Shown here one piece after another: positions 1-12,900 of a stretch of DNA of 64,000 nucleotides (position 1 is the first letter of the stretch; each line of letters begins with the position of its first letter). Made by a program: the position numbers and the translations under genes. Below the pieces are notes generated by a model. That model was not told the DNA's origin. It saw only the letters and a list, made by a program, of their open reading frames with translations, and made no database searches. The DNA comes from Neurospora intermedia. Taxonomy: Eukaryota; Ascomycota; Sordariomycetes; Sordariales; Sordariaceae. The DNA lies in NCBI GenBank assembly GCA_037102815.1, contig BTPP01000002.1, positions 1,984,001 to 2,048,000 of the forward strand. Reading direction: 5' to 3'.

Positions 1-1541
1 GTAACAAGCAATCAGCACTTTGCGCTCATGCGCCGATGGCTTGAGGACTGCGATGACCAACATCAATGTAAACCGCACGCAAAAAGCACGGTGCCAACTC
101 GAGTTTTGGACCTCGGCACCAGAAGAGAGCCCATTGTTCGTCTGTACAGGACCAGGCCAGGGGACTCTTTCAGGTATATCGCACTTTCCCACTGTTGGGG
201 AAAAGACCAACATTTCACCACTACCACGTCCAACATTGAAGACCACATGAACAGCATTCCGATGGACAAGCTCCCGAAAACATTCCAAGATGCTATCCGA
301 ACAACACGCGAACTGGGTATCCAGTACCTCTGGATAGATTCCATCTGTATCGTCCAAGGCGATCACGGTGATTTCGACAAGGAGGCGGAGAAGATGGAGT
401 ATGTCTTCAGTTCCGCCTACTGTGTTCTCGCGGCAAGTAGCGCACGCAGCCAGACGGAAGGCTTTCTCAACCCACGAAAGTCAAGAACTGTTGTCAACCT
501 GGGGAGAAAGAGAGACGAAATAGGAGTATACGCAACCCCCTTCTCAGACAACTTCAAGAAGCACGTCGTCAACTCCCCGCTTAGTGAGCGTGGTTGGGTA
601 TTACAGGAAAGGGCATTGGCGAGGCGAACTATCTACTTCACTGCGTGGCAAACGTACTGGGAATGTGGGCATGGGATACGATGTGAGACACTGACCAGCA
701 TGGATAAGTTCGTGACTTCCCCCTCCCCTCACCTCCTATTCGACCTCTGCATATCAAATCGAACTAACAGAAATCGACAATCAGCAAACTCATCTCCTTC
801 CTTGGCGACCCCAACTTCCCGTCCAAACTCTCAGATGGCACAAGCGATCGCGGCGAAAAGATCCGCTTCTATGAGGGTCTTTACACACAATACTCCCATC
901 TCACGCTCACTCATAGCAGTGATCGCCCCATAGCCATCGCCGGACTCGAAAAGAGGCTTATTCATGATCTCAACTGCTCAGGCGGATTCGGCGTCTTTGA
1001 TGACCAACGCAGTCTGCTACAGAGAAGTCTTCTCTGGCAGCGAGGCGAAACGATTCCCACCCTAGAGAGGATCGGGCACCCTCAGGTGCTATCTAGGGTG
1101 CCCACCTGGTCCTGGATGGCGTACAAGGGAGGTATTGCCTATCTGGATCCCCCCTTCGGCAGGGTCGACTGGAGAATTGCAGAGATCAGGGGTAACTGGT
1201 ATGGGCAAGGCAGCAACAGGGCCGAGCTGAGCGCCAAGACGAGGAAGTTCCGGATGGGCGAAACGGGGACGGAAGACTTCAACATCACTTGGGATATCCC
1301 TGGCGAGATTGACATTGAAAAAGCTGTCCTCAGGTGTGTCGTGGTCGGAAATTTGAAGCAGAGGGACCCGAAGCCGATGAAGAGCACGCACTACGTCTTG
1401 ATCGTCAGATTGAGGAAACATGGCGCGAAACTGGCGACGGATGAGACTGACATCTACGAAAGGGTCGGCGTCGGAACGATGCTTGGAGAATACCTCGATC
1501 TGGATGACTCGCTACAGCGAAAATGGGACAAGATCCGGTAG
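1..1541 (+). CDS. HET-domain (heterokaryon incompatibility) protein, 5' end outside window
   Basis: The frame is open through base 1, so the gene begins upstream. The first exon shows the standard HET blocks in order: YIALSHCWG, then LPKTFQDAI, LGIQYLWIDSICIVQ, YCVLAASSA and RGWVLQERALARR. The domain is known from fungal nonself recognition, where activation leads to cell death; many paralogues have no assigned role. An intron is needed near base 710. The best fit is 708-784 (donor GTTCGT, branch ACTAAC, acceptor ATCAG), joining MDN to KLISFLGD; 712-770 also keeps frame. The second exon continues as SKLISFLGDPNFP to a variable C-terminal part rich in Trp and charged residues, ending at TAG 1541. 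No NLR or ankyrin repeats are visible in the part seen. Family assignment is firm; the biological role is unknown. Confidence 0.9.
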
Positions 1542-2451
1542 TGGCAAGATTGGCTGATCTTTCAGACACTCATGTTTGGACATTTCCTTTCAACTGTAGA
1601 TTGGCATCACTGTATCTCCTTGTCTTGTCGCCTTAAGGTTCAGATCTCCTTTTGGCTCGTCTTCTCAGTTTGAAAATGAATGGGAAAAGGATCTGTTCTC
1701 TCAACTTGTCCAAAACAACAACTGCAATGGTCTACTATTAATTTTTATTAATGGATTGAGCTTCGTGCACTGTTTGGTTCCATCAAAGTTCCCAGGACAC
1801 TCCAAAAAGTCAACGCTTTTGAGCCGACTACACTAAACAAGACGGAAATTGGTATGGTGGATAAAAGTACAAAAGCAGGTAGAGGTAGTAAACTTTAAGT
1901 TGGGATGACCCATGGCGTCTTTCAGAAGCAGACGCGAAGAAGAAGACCACGAACGCATATTCCATTTAACGGGCACCTAGGCTAGGCAGGCTGCCCGTGT
2001 TCAACGTGCCGCTGTGACACACTGGACATGCGCTAAGATATAGCGGACCGTCCACTGTGCGAGAAATGTGTACCTCCTTACCTGAATATGTTTACTGCGA
2101 ACATGCTTTTCCAGACGATTGGAGAGTTTAGCTATCGCTGTTTCCCACCCATGGATAGTTGTAGAAAATAGAACTCGTCCAAAATGGCTTGCATTAAACG
2201 GGGCTTTTATCAACTCGAAGCGGAACACGGACACCCGCCTCTTGCGGGTTAGGGTTGTATCACATCACGTGGATTCGCGAGACACTTTCGCGTCTCTTCA
2301 ATTCATCAGCATCGTCATCGGCGAACCTCCCGGTGACATCCAAACCACAACCTCCAATACGCGACTCCGGACACGCTACTTTCCACCAACTCTTTCAACC
2401 ATCAACATCACCAATTGTAGTCGAAACATCACAAGAACCAAACCCGCACCA
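1542..2451. other. Intergenic region, HET gene 3' side and Dcc1-like promoter
   Basis: No convincing gene. The right part carries a cluster of promoter-like motifs (separate entry). The open frame that begins at 2119 and runs into the next gene has no protein-like character before the chosen ATG at 2452. Confidence 0.6.
2246..2294 (+). promoter_or_regulatory. Promoter motif cluster: telobox, E-box and two TTCGCG sites
   Basis: Within 49 bases are GGGTTAGGGTT (2246-2256), CACGTG (2266-2271), TTCGCG (2274-2279) and TTTCGCGTC (2286-2294). TTCGCG resembles the core bound by fungal MBF/SBF and E2F-type G1/S factors, which suits a replication and cohesion gene whose ATG lies about 160 bases downstream. 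Motif identity is seen; factor binding is inference. Confidence 0.45.
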
Positions 2452-3156
2452 ATGTCCACCCAATTGAACGCGGGAATCCCGCTCTCCCACGCGCCCGACG
2501 GCGTAGGCTACAAACTCCTCGAACTTCCCTCAGAGCTAGTTGAGCTTTTAGAATCGGAAAATCCTCCCACGTAAGCTTCTCCACCTCATCCCCCGGATTT
2601 TTAACACCTCTCTCGCGCCCACGGCGCTCTTCCGTCTTTCTTTAACCGACCAACTATCATATCCCCCCCTTTTACCCGACATCACCCACCCAAAATTCAA
2701 AACCAACCACCCAACCAACAGCTGAGATACCTCAACTAACAAACCCAAACAACAACAAGTCTAACCCTCCACCCCTCCCCCACCGCCGCCCTCCTCAAAA
2801 CTACCATTAACGGCCTTCCCAAGACGTACTCCCTTTTACAAAAAAACACTTCCAATGGTCTCATTCTCTTATCCCCATTTACTACTTCTACTACTCAAAC
2901 TGCACGACCACAACCACGACCACAACCACAACCAGAAAATAAACAGACGACAACGGAACCAGGAGATGAAATGGACATAGAACAACAACCACAAGTTGAA
3001 CAAGAAAAAGGGATAGAGGATATACCTATCCCTGGCCTCCGAATGTTAACCACCCTCCATGAAACGATCGAGTTAGTTCCCGAGGCGGAAGGCGCTAGTG
3101 CGCCGGCTGTCAAGGCGAGGGGGAAGTGGCATGAGAAGTTTGCACGGGGGCGGTAA
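2452..3156 (+). CDS. DCC1: Sister chromatid cohesion protein Dcc1-like, short form
   Basis: Two exons, 2452-2570 and 2760-3156, joined across a 189-base intron (donor GTAAGC, branch CTAAC, acceptor ACAAG), give 171 residues. The N-terminal part reads GYKLLELPSELVELLES, then a hydrophobic beta-rich stretch ending in TYSLLQKNTSNGLILLSPF, which resembles the start of Dcc1, the subunit of the Ctf18-Dcc1-Ctf8 clamp loader used in cohesion. A Pro/Gln-rich linker follows, then GIEDIPIPGLRMLTTLHETIEL and a C-terminal GKWHEKF. Animal and yeast Dcc1 are near 390 residues, so this is a short form in which the winged-helix part that contacts polymerase epsilon is probably missing. Assignment to Dcc1 rather than another small cohesion factor comes from recalled family patterns and is moderately sure. 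Confidence 0.6.
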
Positions 3157-4483
3157 TTTAGTGTGATGTCTGTGGTTTTGTGGATGTTTTTGTATCGCAT
3201 TTGGTGGCAGGGGAATTGGTGGTGGTGGTGGTGCGTTTTGGGAAAGAGCTGTGATACCCTGGGAGGAACGAAAATTAGATTTTGGATTTAACAAAAGTGC
3301 AAGAGCGAGATGTTCTGGATCGAGTCAAGGGCTGGAAACGATTGGTTGTTGAGTGAGGGTGCTGGTTGAATTTTGGTAACTGCCCTTCTTCAGTTGTTGA
3401 GTTGATGGACATGGCTGTCCGTTACCACTCTATCATGGGGAGTTTTAAAGATTGTGAAGGTATGTCTGATGCCTCAATGCCAACACATTACACACTGAAG
3501 GCTAACGGAGACCATGATTGCGATGTCAGCAACTCATATCCCTCGTTTCACTCATATTCCTCCCAAAACAAGACATATGACTCAATTGGCATGCTATATA
3601 CATCGCTATTTATGTGCGCACAATGGTCTTACTCTATTTGGGGTATCATAAGATCTATAATGTTACTGCCAAGTACGCTTCGCCACGCAACGTGCAATGT
3701 CTTACAGGGCAAGAAGAAGAAAAAGCACAAACTAACTGGCTGGCGATGCTCCCGTCTAGAAATGAGATAAGAAACCAACAAATCCGCTTTATACTCGCTC
3801 AGAAAAAGAAATAAAAAAATAACAATGCAACGACGCTGAATGTAACTAGCGTCTCTCTTTCAGTTTTGCCGCTTTTGAAAGAAGGAAATACCAGATGAAC
3901 GCTCACGCCACGTCAGAGATGCCAACGTGTGCTAGTGAATCGTCATCCTCCTCTCCACCATCTTTGACTTTTTTTACCTTCCCGCAAGCTGGGAACAAGA
4001 TTTTGCTTCAACGACTTCACAGAAACCGTAGCAAAAGAACGACATCGCTGACGCCTGAAGGAGACGCCATGAAACAGGAACCAACAAGTCATCAACGAAG
4101 ATAACTTGGACTGACAAGATACCTCCTCGCGTCCAGCCCCATCCACCAGATCAGGCTTGCCAAGGCCGATATCTAGTTTCCTCGACTGAAACGCAGCATC
4201 ATTGGCATGGTGAAGCGTTACGAAGATCGGAGCGAGCCTCACCTCACCCGATCAAACATCCTCTGCACGGTTGAAATCAGGATCCATTCCAGGCGACCTG
4301 GGTTCCGCAACCCGGTCAGGAACCGGGCCTATGAGGACCGAACCCATATTAGGGGGGGTGAAAGCGGAATTGGACTAGATGTATCACCTCCACGAAGTCA
4401 ACCCCGTTCATGTCCCCAGCAGGTACTTGCTGTCCAGGAGGCCGTGCAGCTACCTGACCTTGGTGATCCGGTGTCTCTGGCGC
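3157..4483. other. Intergenic region with no supported gene
   Basis: Lies between the convergent Dcc1-like gene and the RBR ligase. Short open frames on both strands have no recognisable motif, no good start context and no splice-consistent extension. I see nothing further in it. Confidence 0.6.
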
Positions 4484-7161
4484 CTATTCATCAGCAGTAA
4501 GATCGACAACAGGCACCTGCTGTCTAGGGGGAACTGCTACTACCGGGGCTCGGCCAAGGCTTCGCACGTTGACACCCGGGTTTGGTATATTGTTGGCGGC
4601 CACAGGAGGAGGATGGGCGGCCAACCTTGGCGCAGCGAGTTGCGCCATTTGGGGAAGACCAAATCCATCGTTCGGGGGAAGGGGGCCGAGGCCGAGGAGA
4701 CCTGGTCCGCCTGGATTCCAGTGTGGAACATTGGCCGGGAATTGCGCGTTAAGCATGTAGTGAGGGTCGTTATGGTTGCGATGGAGGACCTGGTTTCCAA
4801 GCCCCGGAAACGCCTGTGGTGCCTGGCCTGGATTGGGAGCAGGATTGAGGGCAGGATCAGCATGGGGGTTGGGATGGATACCAACGGCAGCATGGCCTGC
4901 ACGTCCTGGGTTCATTCCTTGGTTGGGGTAGCCGTTGGCCACTTGACCCTGTTGTGGCTGAACCGGTCCTTGGTTCCTCTGGGCTGCCAGTTGTGCGTAT
5001 CGGCGTCCCCACCTCTCCATCACCCGGTCCCGCACTGGTCCCGGCGGCAGTCCTAGTCTTACGTCTATGGCAGAAACAAAGTCAGTCGAGCATTCGCATG
5101 CTGGATGGGAAGCAAGGCCTCAAAGAGGACAAAATACTGACACTGCTGTAGAAGATCGGCTTCGCCTCCCACGGGCTGCACATGCACATGTGCAGCTCCT
5201 GGCATGCCTGGTTGAGCCTGATTTGGCCCACCCACTTGGGGTTGCGCTACTATACCCGCAAGCGCATGCCGAAGACGAGCCGGACCCTGACCGGGGTAGG
5301 CTACAGCAACACGCACACCGTTAGGGTTAGCATGTTGCTGACGTTTCGGAAAAAGCTTCTCATCAAACTTGATTTCAAGCTCCTTAGCATCCATGCTGGG
5401 GTCCGCTTCCAGTAGCTTCTTTCGTTCCCTTTCCTCAGCTTCCCGAGCCTCCTTGTCGTGAATATCATCCAACGACTGCTGTTCAAAAAGAGGGCAGTTG
5501 CCCTTTCTACCACCTCTGTTCAGATCGTCAAAGTGGTTATAATCGCAAGGCTGCCTACAAACGTAGCATTGCATGGCTCTGCATCTGGGACAAGTCATCT
5601 TGTTGCAGCCGCTTTCTTTGATGAATCGGTTCTTGCCTACGCCGGTTAGCCTGAATCAGGCGATCAGAGGAAATTCCAATGAGGACTCACATTTGTAGCA
5701 CTCCCGTATCATAGCCAATGATCTGGCCTCCTCGAGTTTCCGCTTGGCGTCCTCGCCCTTATTACGGGCTGCTTCAGCCATGGCCTCGTCGCAAGACTTG
5801 CCGATGTGAGTTTCTTGACGGCAACGTCGGCAGCTTTTGACCCCGCACTCTGGTTGTTGGCACTCGAACTCCCAGTTGACCTCTACTGGGGGATACTCCG
5901 CAGCATAGTTGCAAAATGGACAAGTCTCCAGGCCCTCGATACCAGCACGTCGAATGCTGTCATTTTGCTCGATCTGGTCCAGGGTACGCTTCAGGCGGCC
6001 ATCCAGGAACAGGTCTTTTTGATCTCTGGAAAAAGTTGCTTCGCAGCCATCCATAGACATGCAACCTAGATGATACCGCTGCTGTCCGATCTCATTTTCC
6101 GCTTGCCGCCGAGCGCAGTCATAGCAGAACCAGTGAGCAGTGTCACCATCGCAGTGCACCATGCGATTGTAGGGAAGTTCGTCAAAACAACACCCGCATT
6201 CGGTGATGGCACCTTCCGCCTTTGCGTTTTCGAAATTTTTCTGGTCTTCCCTCTCCTGGGCTTCTTTGGCGGCATCCTCGGCTAATTTTGCTGAACATAC
6301 CTCCTGCGCTACGAGAAATTCTTGTTGTGCCTCTCTGCCGGGTAGAGTGCTATCTTCTTTATCGATTGCTACCTCTTCGATGTTGTTCTTGTGTCTGGGA
6401 TACAATTTCCTGCGAAAGGTGACGCCATCCGGTTTCGAAAAATCCTCATGTAGGGCTGAGTACGTTTGATAGACCGAAGAGTTGTGCGTTAACATAGCTT
6501 CCTCGATCTCGCCTACATATGCTTTGGGAAAAGCTTCCCTGAGAAGTAGCCGGCTGGTCCAGGATTAGTCATGGCTTCAAGTTACGGGTGTGAATGGGTA
6601 AAATCCAAACTTGTCTCCAATGTCTGGCGACAATCGAGGGACTCACCAGACGCGGCTATAATTGTGGTCTCTATGGTGTTGGGAGACACGGCCCTCATAT
6701 TTTTTGTGCAATTTTTGGAGCTTCGACTCTTTCGCGTTGTCGCCGACATCCGCATCGTCTCGTTTCCTTTTCTTGACGCGTCTTGGATATTTGGTGCCGT
6801 TGCCTTCTTCCTCCAAGATACGATTAAGGAACAGTTCCGAATCCCATCCGCATGCATGACCCTGCTGCTGGGCGTAATCTGGACAAATATCCGGTAGAAG
6901 GCTTATGACTGTGGCCAGAAACGTGTCCTGGTCACGTTGTGGCCCTTGTTCTGGCACCGGTGGTACAGCAGGGGATGGCCAACCGTCATCAACGAAAAGC
7001 CTGCCCAGGAAATTAGTATCTTTATAGCTCTCGCAAGGAAACCATGTCTCTGAATGATGATGTGTAAGAGGTTCTCTCCAGTCTGTCCCGTCTGCTTTTT
7101 CCTTGGAACATTCGCCCTGATTCGAGTGAGTGAGTATATCGGGACTGAAGAGTGTGAACAT
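4484..7161 (-). CDS. RNF216-like RBR (RING-IBR-RING) E3 ubiquitin ligase with C-terminal SIM
   Basis: Four exons read right to left: 7161-6647, 6553-5691, 5636-5142 and 5064-4484, about 817 residues; donors are GTGAGT, GTGAGT and GTCAGT. RING1 begins near residue 290 (ITECGCCFDELPYNR, then HWFCYDCARR), the IBR near 383 (CPFCNYAAEYPP, then CRRCRQETHIGKSC), and RING2 near 455 (IRECYKCKNRFIKESGCNKM, then CPRCRAMQCYVCRQ). In RBR enzymes the Cys in SGCNKM, here about residue 470, takes ubiquitin as a thioester before transfer. Spacing and the C-terminal CRQPCDYNHF match the RNF216/TRIAD3 branch. A coiled, Pro/Gly/Asn-rich tail ends in VPVVDLTADE, a SUMO-interaction-like motif. The N-terminal start is tentative: an extra upstream exon is possible. 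The first-intron acceptor could also be at 6539. Confidence 0.85.
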
Positions 7162-9939
7162 GGCTAAAGGGCAACGAGGTAGGTTTACGCCTACGGTGGT
7201 GATAACGACGAGGAAAAGGAAAAGAAAACAGAAGGGCGCTTTTGGTATGATTAGTGAGCGGGGGATGGGCGTGTTGACCACTTGGATAGCGAGACCAGAT
7301 GTGGAAGTTGTGTTGTATGAATGGTGAGGGGGGAAGATGGCCGTAATCTTGCCCAAAGATAGTAAACCAGGCGAAAATGATCCAGATGCCGAGTAAGAAC
7401 AGGACAACGAGATGCTTCGTTGGAACTCAACTCTGCATGTAATGGAACGTGAAGCCTGAGAGAGAATTTCCCAATGTGCGCGAAATGAAGTGTATCTGGG
7501 TGAGAAGTCCACCCACCCGGCAAAGAGAATGAAACATTGGGGATGCGGCTCAAAACTTGGTCAGATGCATGGTAGTCGGGAGCGACGTCAGGTCGATCTG
7601 GTGGTTCGACATGGCCAAGATCTGAGAGTGGGTAAACCACCGATACATGATCAAGGCATGAAGAGGGAATGAACACGAACGAGAATAAGAACAAGGCGTG
7701 ATGGGGAAAGATCATGGTGGTCTGTGAACACAAATTGGAGTAACTCACGGGTTAGAGGCACTCATGGCTCAGGCTTTGCTTCGCCAGGTAGTTCGATATG
7801 TGCTGACGACGAAAAGACGCAAGTGGGCGAAGCTGCAGGAATAGTGAGGCATAACATGTGCCGCGCAGCTTGCGTGGAGCACGTTCTATTTTCTCCCCCG
7901 AACTCGAGGAAGTGAATAAGTACCAGCCTGTGGCTTGCGAGTGAATCCCGTCGGTGTGGCCTCGGCCCGTCCGACGTGTTCGTGAATGTTGTGGTTAGGC
8001 GGGCGAGTCGAAGGTTGCAGGTTAGTCTCGTACGATCCTCCCGGTTCGGTGTTTGAGGTTTTTGAGAGCATAAGTTGAACACTTCAGTTGTATACAGGTT
8101 GACGAAGTCCCATCACAGCCCCGTGGTCCGATGATGGGCAGGAAAGCAGGATGCAAGCGACTGTTTGGAGATATAATGAAGCAAAGGTTCAGATGGAATG
8201 CTCTTGGTTAGCGGGCGCATCAGAGAGGCGACATGGCACTTCAGATTTTTTTGAAAAGCCTGGAAGCGTCGGGCGGTGTCGCTCTTGAGTTGGGAATTAA
8301 ACGAGGCCCAAACCACCCATGCGGCGGCAATTGCGTTGGACGCGAGCTGTGTCGCAAATGATGGATGATGAATCTAGCCAGTCGTGGAGAGGACTCGGAG
8401 TAGATGCGCCAGCGGCAGGCGGCCAGCAAACCCATACTACATCGGAAGGGTTGAGTGAGGCCTTCCCCAGTCTCCGCCTGCCGAACGTGCTGAGCGTGGA
8501 CCTTGATGACAGGATCGGACAGTGTGAGCAAGCGACACGTTGCCAGGCCACCGTCACCCGTTCATGCGGCTGCCGAGGCAAACGGGTGACCAACGAGTTA
8601 ACCTCCGCCGTCACGTCGGGAAGCGACAAGATTATGAAGCTGAAGTGCCCGACGGTGCCAGCCAAGAAAAGGCAACCTGAATTGACCGAAATCCTTACAA
8701 CGCTGCCGGGTCAAACAAAAAGTAATTGAAGAATGCAAATGCCTAAAAAACACAGGCGAAGCTGGAACCTGAGTGTGTGGACATGGACTCGGCAACTGAA
8801 CAGGGGAGGCACATTTTATTTTGAACTGCATTTGTTCCTTCCTTCACTTTGAATGCTCCATCCCGGTTAAACCAACAAAAAAATCGTGAATACGTACCAC
8901 CCAACTCGTCGTTCCCCATGCTTGACGCCTCTTATCTCTTGAAGAATCAAATCTCTTTCTCGAATGGGGCTGTTTCGGACAGGGTGTGTGTCAATACCTG
9001 GTACCTAGGTAGGAAGACCTGGGTCACCTAGCTGCCTGGCCTGGTTTGTGCGGTTGTTGGACGCCAGCAAATAGCTTCCGGAACAAAGCTTGCGTAATTG
9101 TGATGAATGCTTAATGACCAAAGACAGTTGTTGTCATGGTGTAAGATTGATACTGATGTACTCAGCTTGCATAACATAACGTACAGTTCAGTTCGAAGAA
9201 GAGGCCGTACGAAGTGCCGAGATAAAACACCCCAAGCCGGTTAGACTTGTATTCGTGGTGGGGCACGACCCCAATCCATACGTAATGTACAGTCCAATAC
9301 TGGTTTGATGGTTAGCTCGAGACCTCGGGTCACCTTCCCTTGGCGTGTTCATGATGTGAATATGCTTCTTCTAAAATATATTACACCATATTGTTCGTTG
9401 GTATTGCTTTTCGAAATTGTATTTAGTCATTGATTGCGTCCATAAAAACTGGAAAGACCTGTCGCGCTGTGTACCAGGAGCCAGAACCAAGGTACCAAAT
9501 TAACATTATTGATGGATAGCCAGGCCACCCAACCCATCTCTTCACGACACTGCATGCGAGCAAGACCAAGGTCACCATAGTTGAACCATGACAAATCCTG
9601 CAACTGGTTCTCCAGCGTTGCTCACGGTTAATGGGTAGGATGAAAGGGAGTGGATTGGTTGATTAGGCTAACTAACGGTTTACCACCGCGACCCATAGGT
9701 AGGTAGTTAAAGACTGCACACCAGAATCCATGCGCCCCAACGCGCCTTTCAATCCCTAACCAGTGTCATTTCAACTGTGGTCAAAGTCTCACACTGATAC
9801 TTGATTAGAATTTCAGTAATATGGCAATGTTTTGAAAGCGTCATCGCAAGTGGGTATCTACGTAAAGGGCAGCTCAGCTACTACCTCTGAACGCTGCCAT
9901 ATCGGTACCTCTATAGGTAGCACGATAGGACCTTCCCGC
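7162..9939. other. 2.8-kb region without a clear gene
   Basis: Upstream of the RBR ligase and downstream of Rad4. A 136-codon plus-strand frame at 8319-8729 has no recognisable motif and was not accepted. Near 8998-9022 and 9690-9920 there are clustered GGTACCT/TAGGTAGG-type words. A half-copy of a small inverted-repeat element starts at 9290 (separate entry). Confidence 0.55.
9290..9358 (+). repeat. MITE terminal fragment, related to the element at 43174
   Basis: Begins CAGTCCAATACTGGTT directly after a TA dinucleotide and matches the left end of the 43174-43451 element at 33 of the first 36 bases, with weaker similarity for about 25 more. No matching right end was found in the next 600 bases, so this looks like a truncated or heavily mutated copy. 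Confidence 0.6.
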
Positions 9940-12900
9940 TCAGAAATCCTCATAATCCTCCAAATCTGACAATTCCGAATCTTCATCATCGTCTTCGTCC
10001 TCATCCTCACTTGAAGTGACGTTGCGCCTCGTTCTCCGTCGCGAACCTGGAATACTCGCCTTCGCCTTGGCAGCAGCCGCCTTGCGCTTGGGTTTCGTAC
10101 TCATCACCACGGAGTCTTTCTTCGTTGACGGTTGATCCCCGCTACCCTCTCCCTCGCCATGATCCACCTCAAGTGTATCCTCCCCATCCTCATCATCCTC
10201 ATCTACTACCGGGAAGAAAGAGGACCTAAGATGGCTATCCCTTTCTTCATCCTCAACCTCAAAGCCTTCAGGCAAAAACCCACCGCCGCCCATTTCCTCA
10301 TCATCACCTATTTCCGCTTCGGCTTCAGATAACTCCCGAATCCCCACCCCTCCGTTTCCATGCCTCCCAAAGACCTCCATCTCATCATCTACATGCCCAT
10401 AATCCTGCTTAATTCTCTCGACGATCCGCATCCCCATCAAAAGCTTCCTCCACATCCCCAACGCCGCCTTCCGTCGCTTCTCGTCCTCTTTCCTCTTCTT
10501 CTCCGCCTCATCCTTGGCCACCTCCTCCATCACCTGGTCATGATGCTCCTCGGCAATAACAACCCCCTGAATCACCGGCACCGCCATCCTATTTCCAAAC
10601 TCAAAGTCCACCACCGCCTCCGCGTAGTCGATGCCCAACCGCTTGCACACCCGCATCGCGCCGCGGTATGGCACGTGCACCGCTCCCTGAGGGCACATGT
10701 GCTCAGCAAATAAATCAATGTTGCCGTACTCGTTCTTGGGGATGACGCCGTTTTCGATGGGCGGCGGGATGATCCAATCCGTCTGGTCGAAGCTGTATAG
10801 GCCTTGCAGCACTTTCTGGCCTGTAAGCCGCTCGGCTTCCGCAATCTCTCGTCGCCGGTTGTTCGTTGCTGCTCGATAAGGGACGCGCTTGAGCGGTTGC
10901 TCGCCGGGCAGGGGAGCTCGCCCTTGCTTGTGCCAAGTTTCGGCGCTCTTGACGTGGACTACGTCCTTGCGGGAGTAGACGGGCTCGTCTTGGGCGGCGG
11001 TCGTGGTGGTCGCCGCTTTTTTGCTGTTGCTGCTGCTGCTGCCTTTGTTCCTGAACATCTTGACTGGTCGCGCGTTGGGCAGGAGTGCTTCCTCGCGCTT
11101 GAGGTGTCGCTCAAGGACAAACTCTTTGGATTGCTTGTAGTACTGTAGAGTCTCTTGGCCCTCTTTGACTTCCTTCTTCTCGGGCTTGGCTGGCTTCAGG
11201 TCCGTCGCGTTTTCTTCTAGATCGACGTCGGTCATGGCGGGCTTGCTCCTGCCGCCTCGAGCGTAGCCTTTCATCACGGTCTGGAACCAGTCGTGCATTT
11301 CGTACCTCGCTACCTTGCCGTGCTTGTTGTAAACGGGAACTTTCTCCATGGGAATTCTCATGCCTTTTGTGCGCCCAGGCAAGGTTTGTCGCTTGAGGTA
11401 GCGCACTGTGACATCCTTGGCTGTGCCGTCTGGCGAGTAACCCACGACGTAGGCCATGACCTGCTTGGCCTTGTCCGCTTTGCTACCACGTGGCTCCAGA
11501 GACTCAATCAACTCCCTATTCGTTCCAATGATGGATTTCACGATGGGGTCAACTGGTAAGTACTTCTTGGTGACCGGGGAGAGGACCTCCGTCCAGTAAT
11601 GGGGGAACTCCAGGTCCTTGTCGTAGACTTTATTCTTCATTCGCGGTGTTGCTTCGGGCTCGTGATCACTAATGACTAGATCGTCATCACTGTCTGCTGC
11701 TATGAGCTCTGAGTTAGACCTTTGAATCTTTGTTACCTTACGGCTTGCACCTCGTCTTGTAGATCTCCCCGATGCCTGCGTTGTAACGGTCTCTTTGGCC
11801 ATTCTCGTGGCTTCCATCTTCTTTCTTGGGGTCGGTTTGAGATCTTCTTCCTTCTCCGGATCTGCCTCTTCCACTTTGGTCCAGCCGAACCCCAAGGGCT
11901 GTAGACTAGCTACCAACCTAGCCTCCAACCCCAGTCCCCTCAACAATGCTGTAAATAGTTGAGCGCCAACATCACGACTCCCAGCGCATTCCGAAGCGCA
12001 CTCGCGAAAGTCTTCCAAACAGGCAATTCGCTCTCCAAATCGTTCCGGTTGATGTTCCTCTTGACTGAACGCTTTCGTCAGGCGATCCAACCTCTCCAAC
12101 GTCATGTACCCCCATTTCCGTAACCCCGGTGCCGTGATCCGAAACCGCTGCTTCCACCACGCGCTGAGGACTTTCATCAACCGAAACAGTGGATCGCCAT
12201 GGCTCATATCCACCGCGCCCTTTTCAAGATGTTTCGCTGCTTGACTCCAGTCGCGCGACCTGTCCGCTTTGGCAGCGTCTCTCCCTTTCGCCTGCGCCTT
12301 TCCTTTCACTTGCGCCCTCGTCTTCTTCTGGGCGGGTGACTTCTTCTTAGTCGAAGCCTCAGTACCACCTCCATCAGGTACCACCACCTCCAACCCACTA
12401 CTCCGCCTCCATCTATCCACCTCATCCCAAACTTTGGGGGGAATATGCGACAAAAGAATTCCTTGCACCTCTGGATCGCACAGCCAAGCATTACGAACAG
12501 CGTTGTGCCAGAGAAGCAACTGCACGTGCACACAATGAGTCGAGACTCGTATCCTTCGCTCTAGTTTGGACGGTCCTTTCTTCCCTAGTGCGTTGGCGAG
12601 GGATATGCGCGTGTCGCGGATCAAAGTCAGTTCGAGGTCGCCAGCGGGTACTTCGGGAACGTTTGCTGTGGTTGAGTGAGGCTGGTAGGGTTCGACGTCT
12701 TCAAATTCAAGATCTTCGTCCTCATCCTCGTCATCATCCTCGCCTATTTGGACATTGTGTTTTTGTTTCTTGAGGACTGGAACGTCTTCAAAGTCGCCAT
12801 CGGACAAGGATGAGAGAGAGCTGGAGTCGTCATCGGAGCTCTCGTCAAGCGCCAATGCTGCGAGACTGGTCTTGGAAGATGAAGCGGGACTGGCGGTTGC

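Noticed and set aside
8319-8729. 136-codon plus-strand frame
   Set aside because: No motif, no splice-consistent extension, low-information composition.
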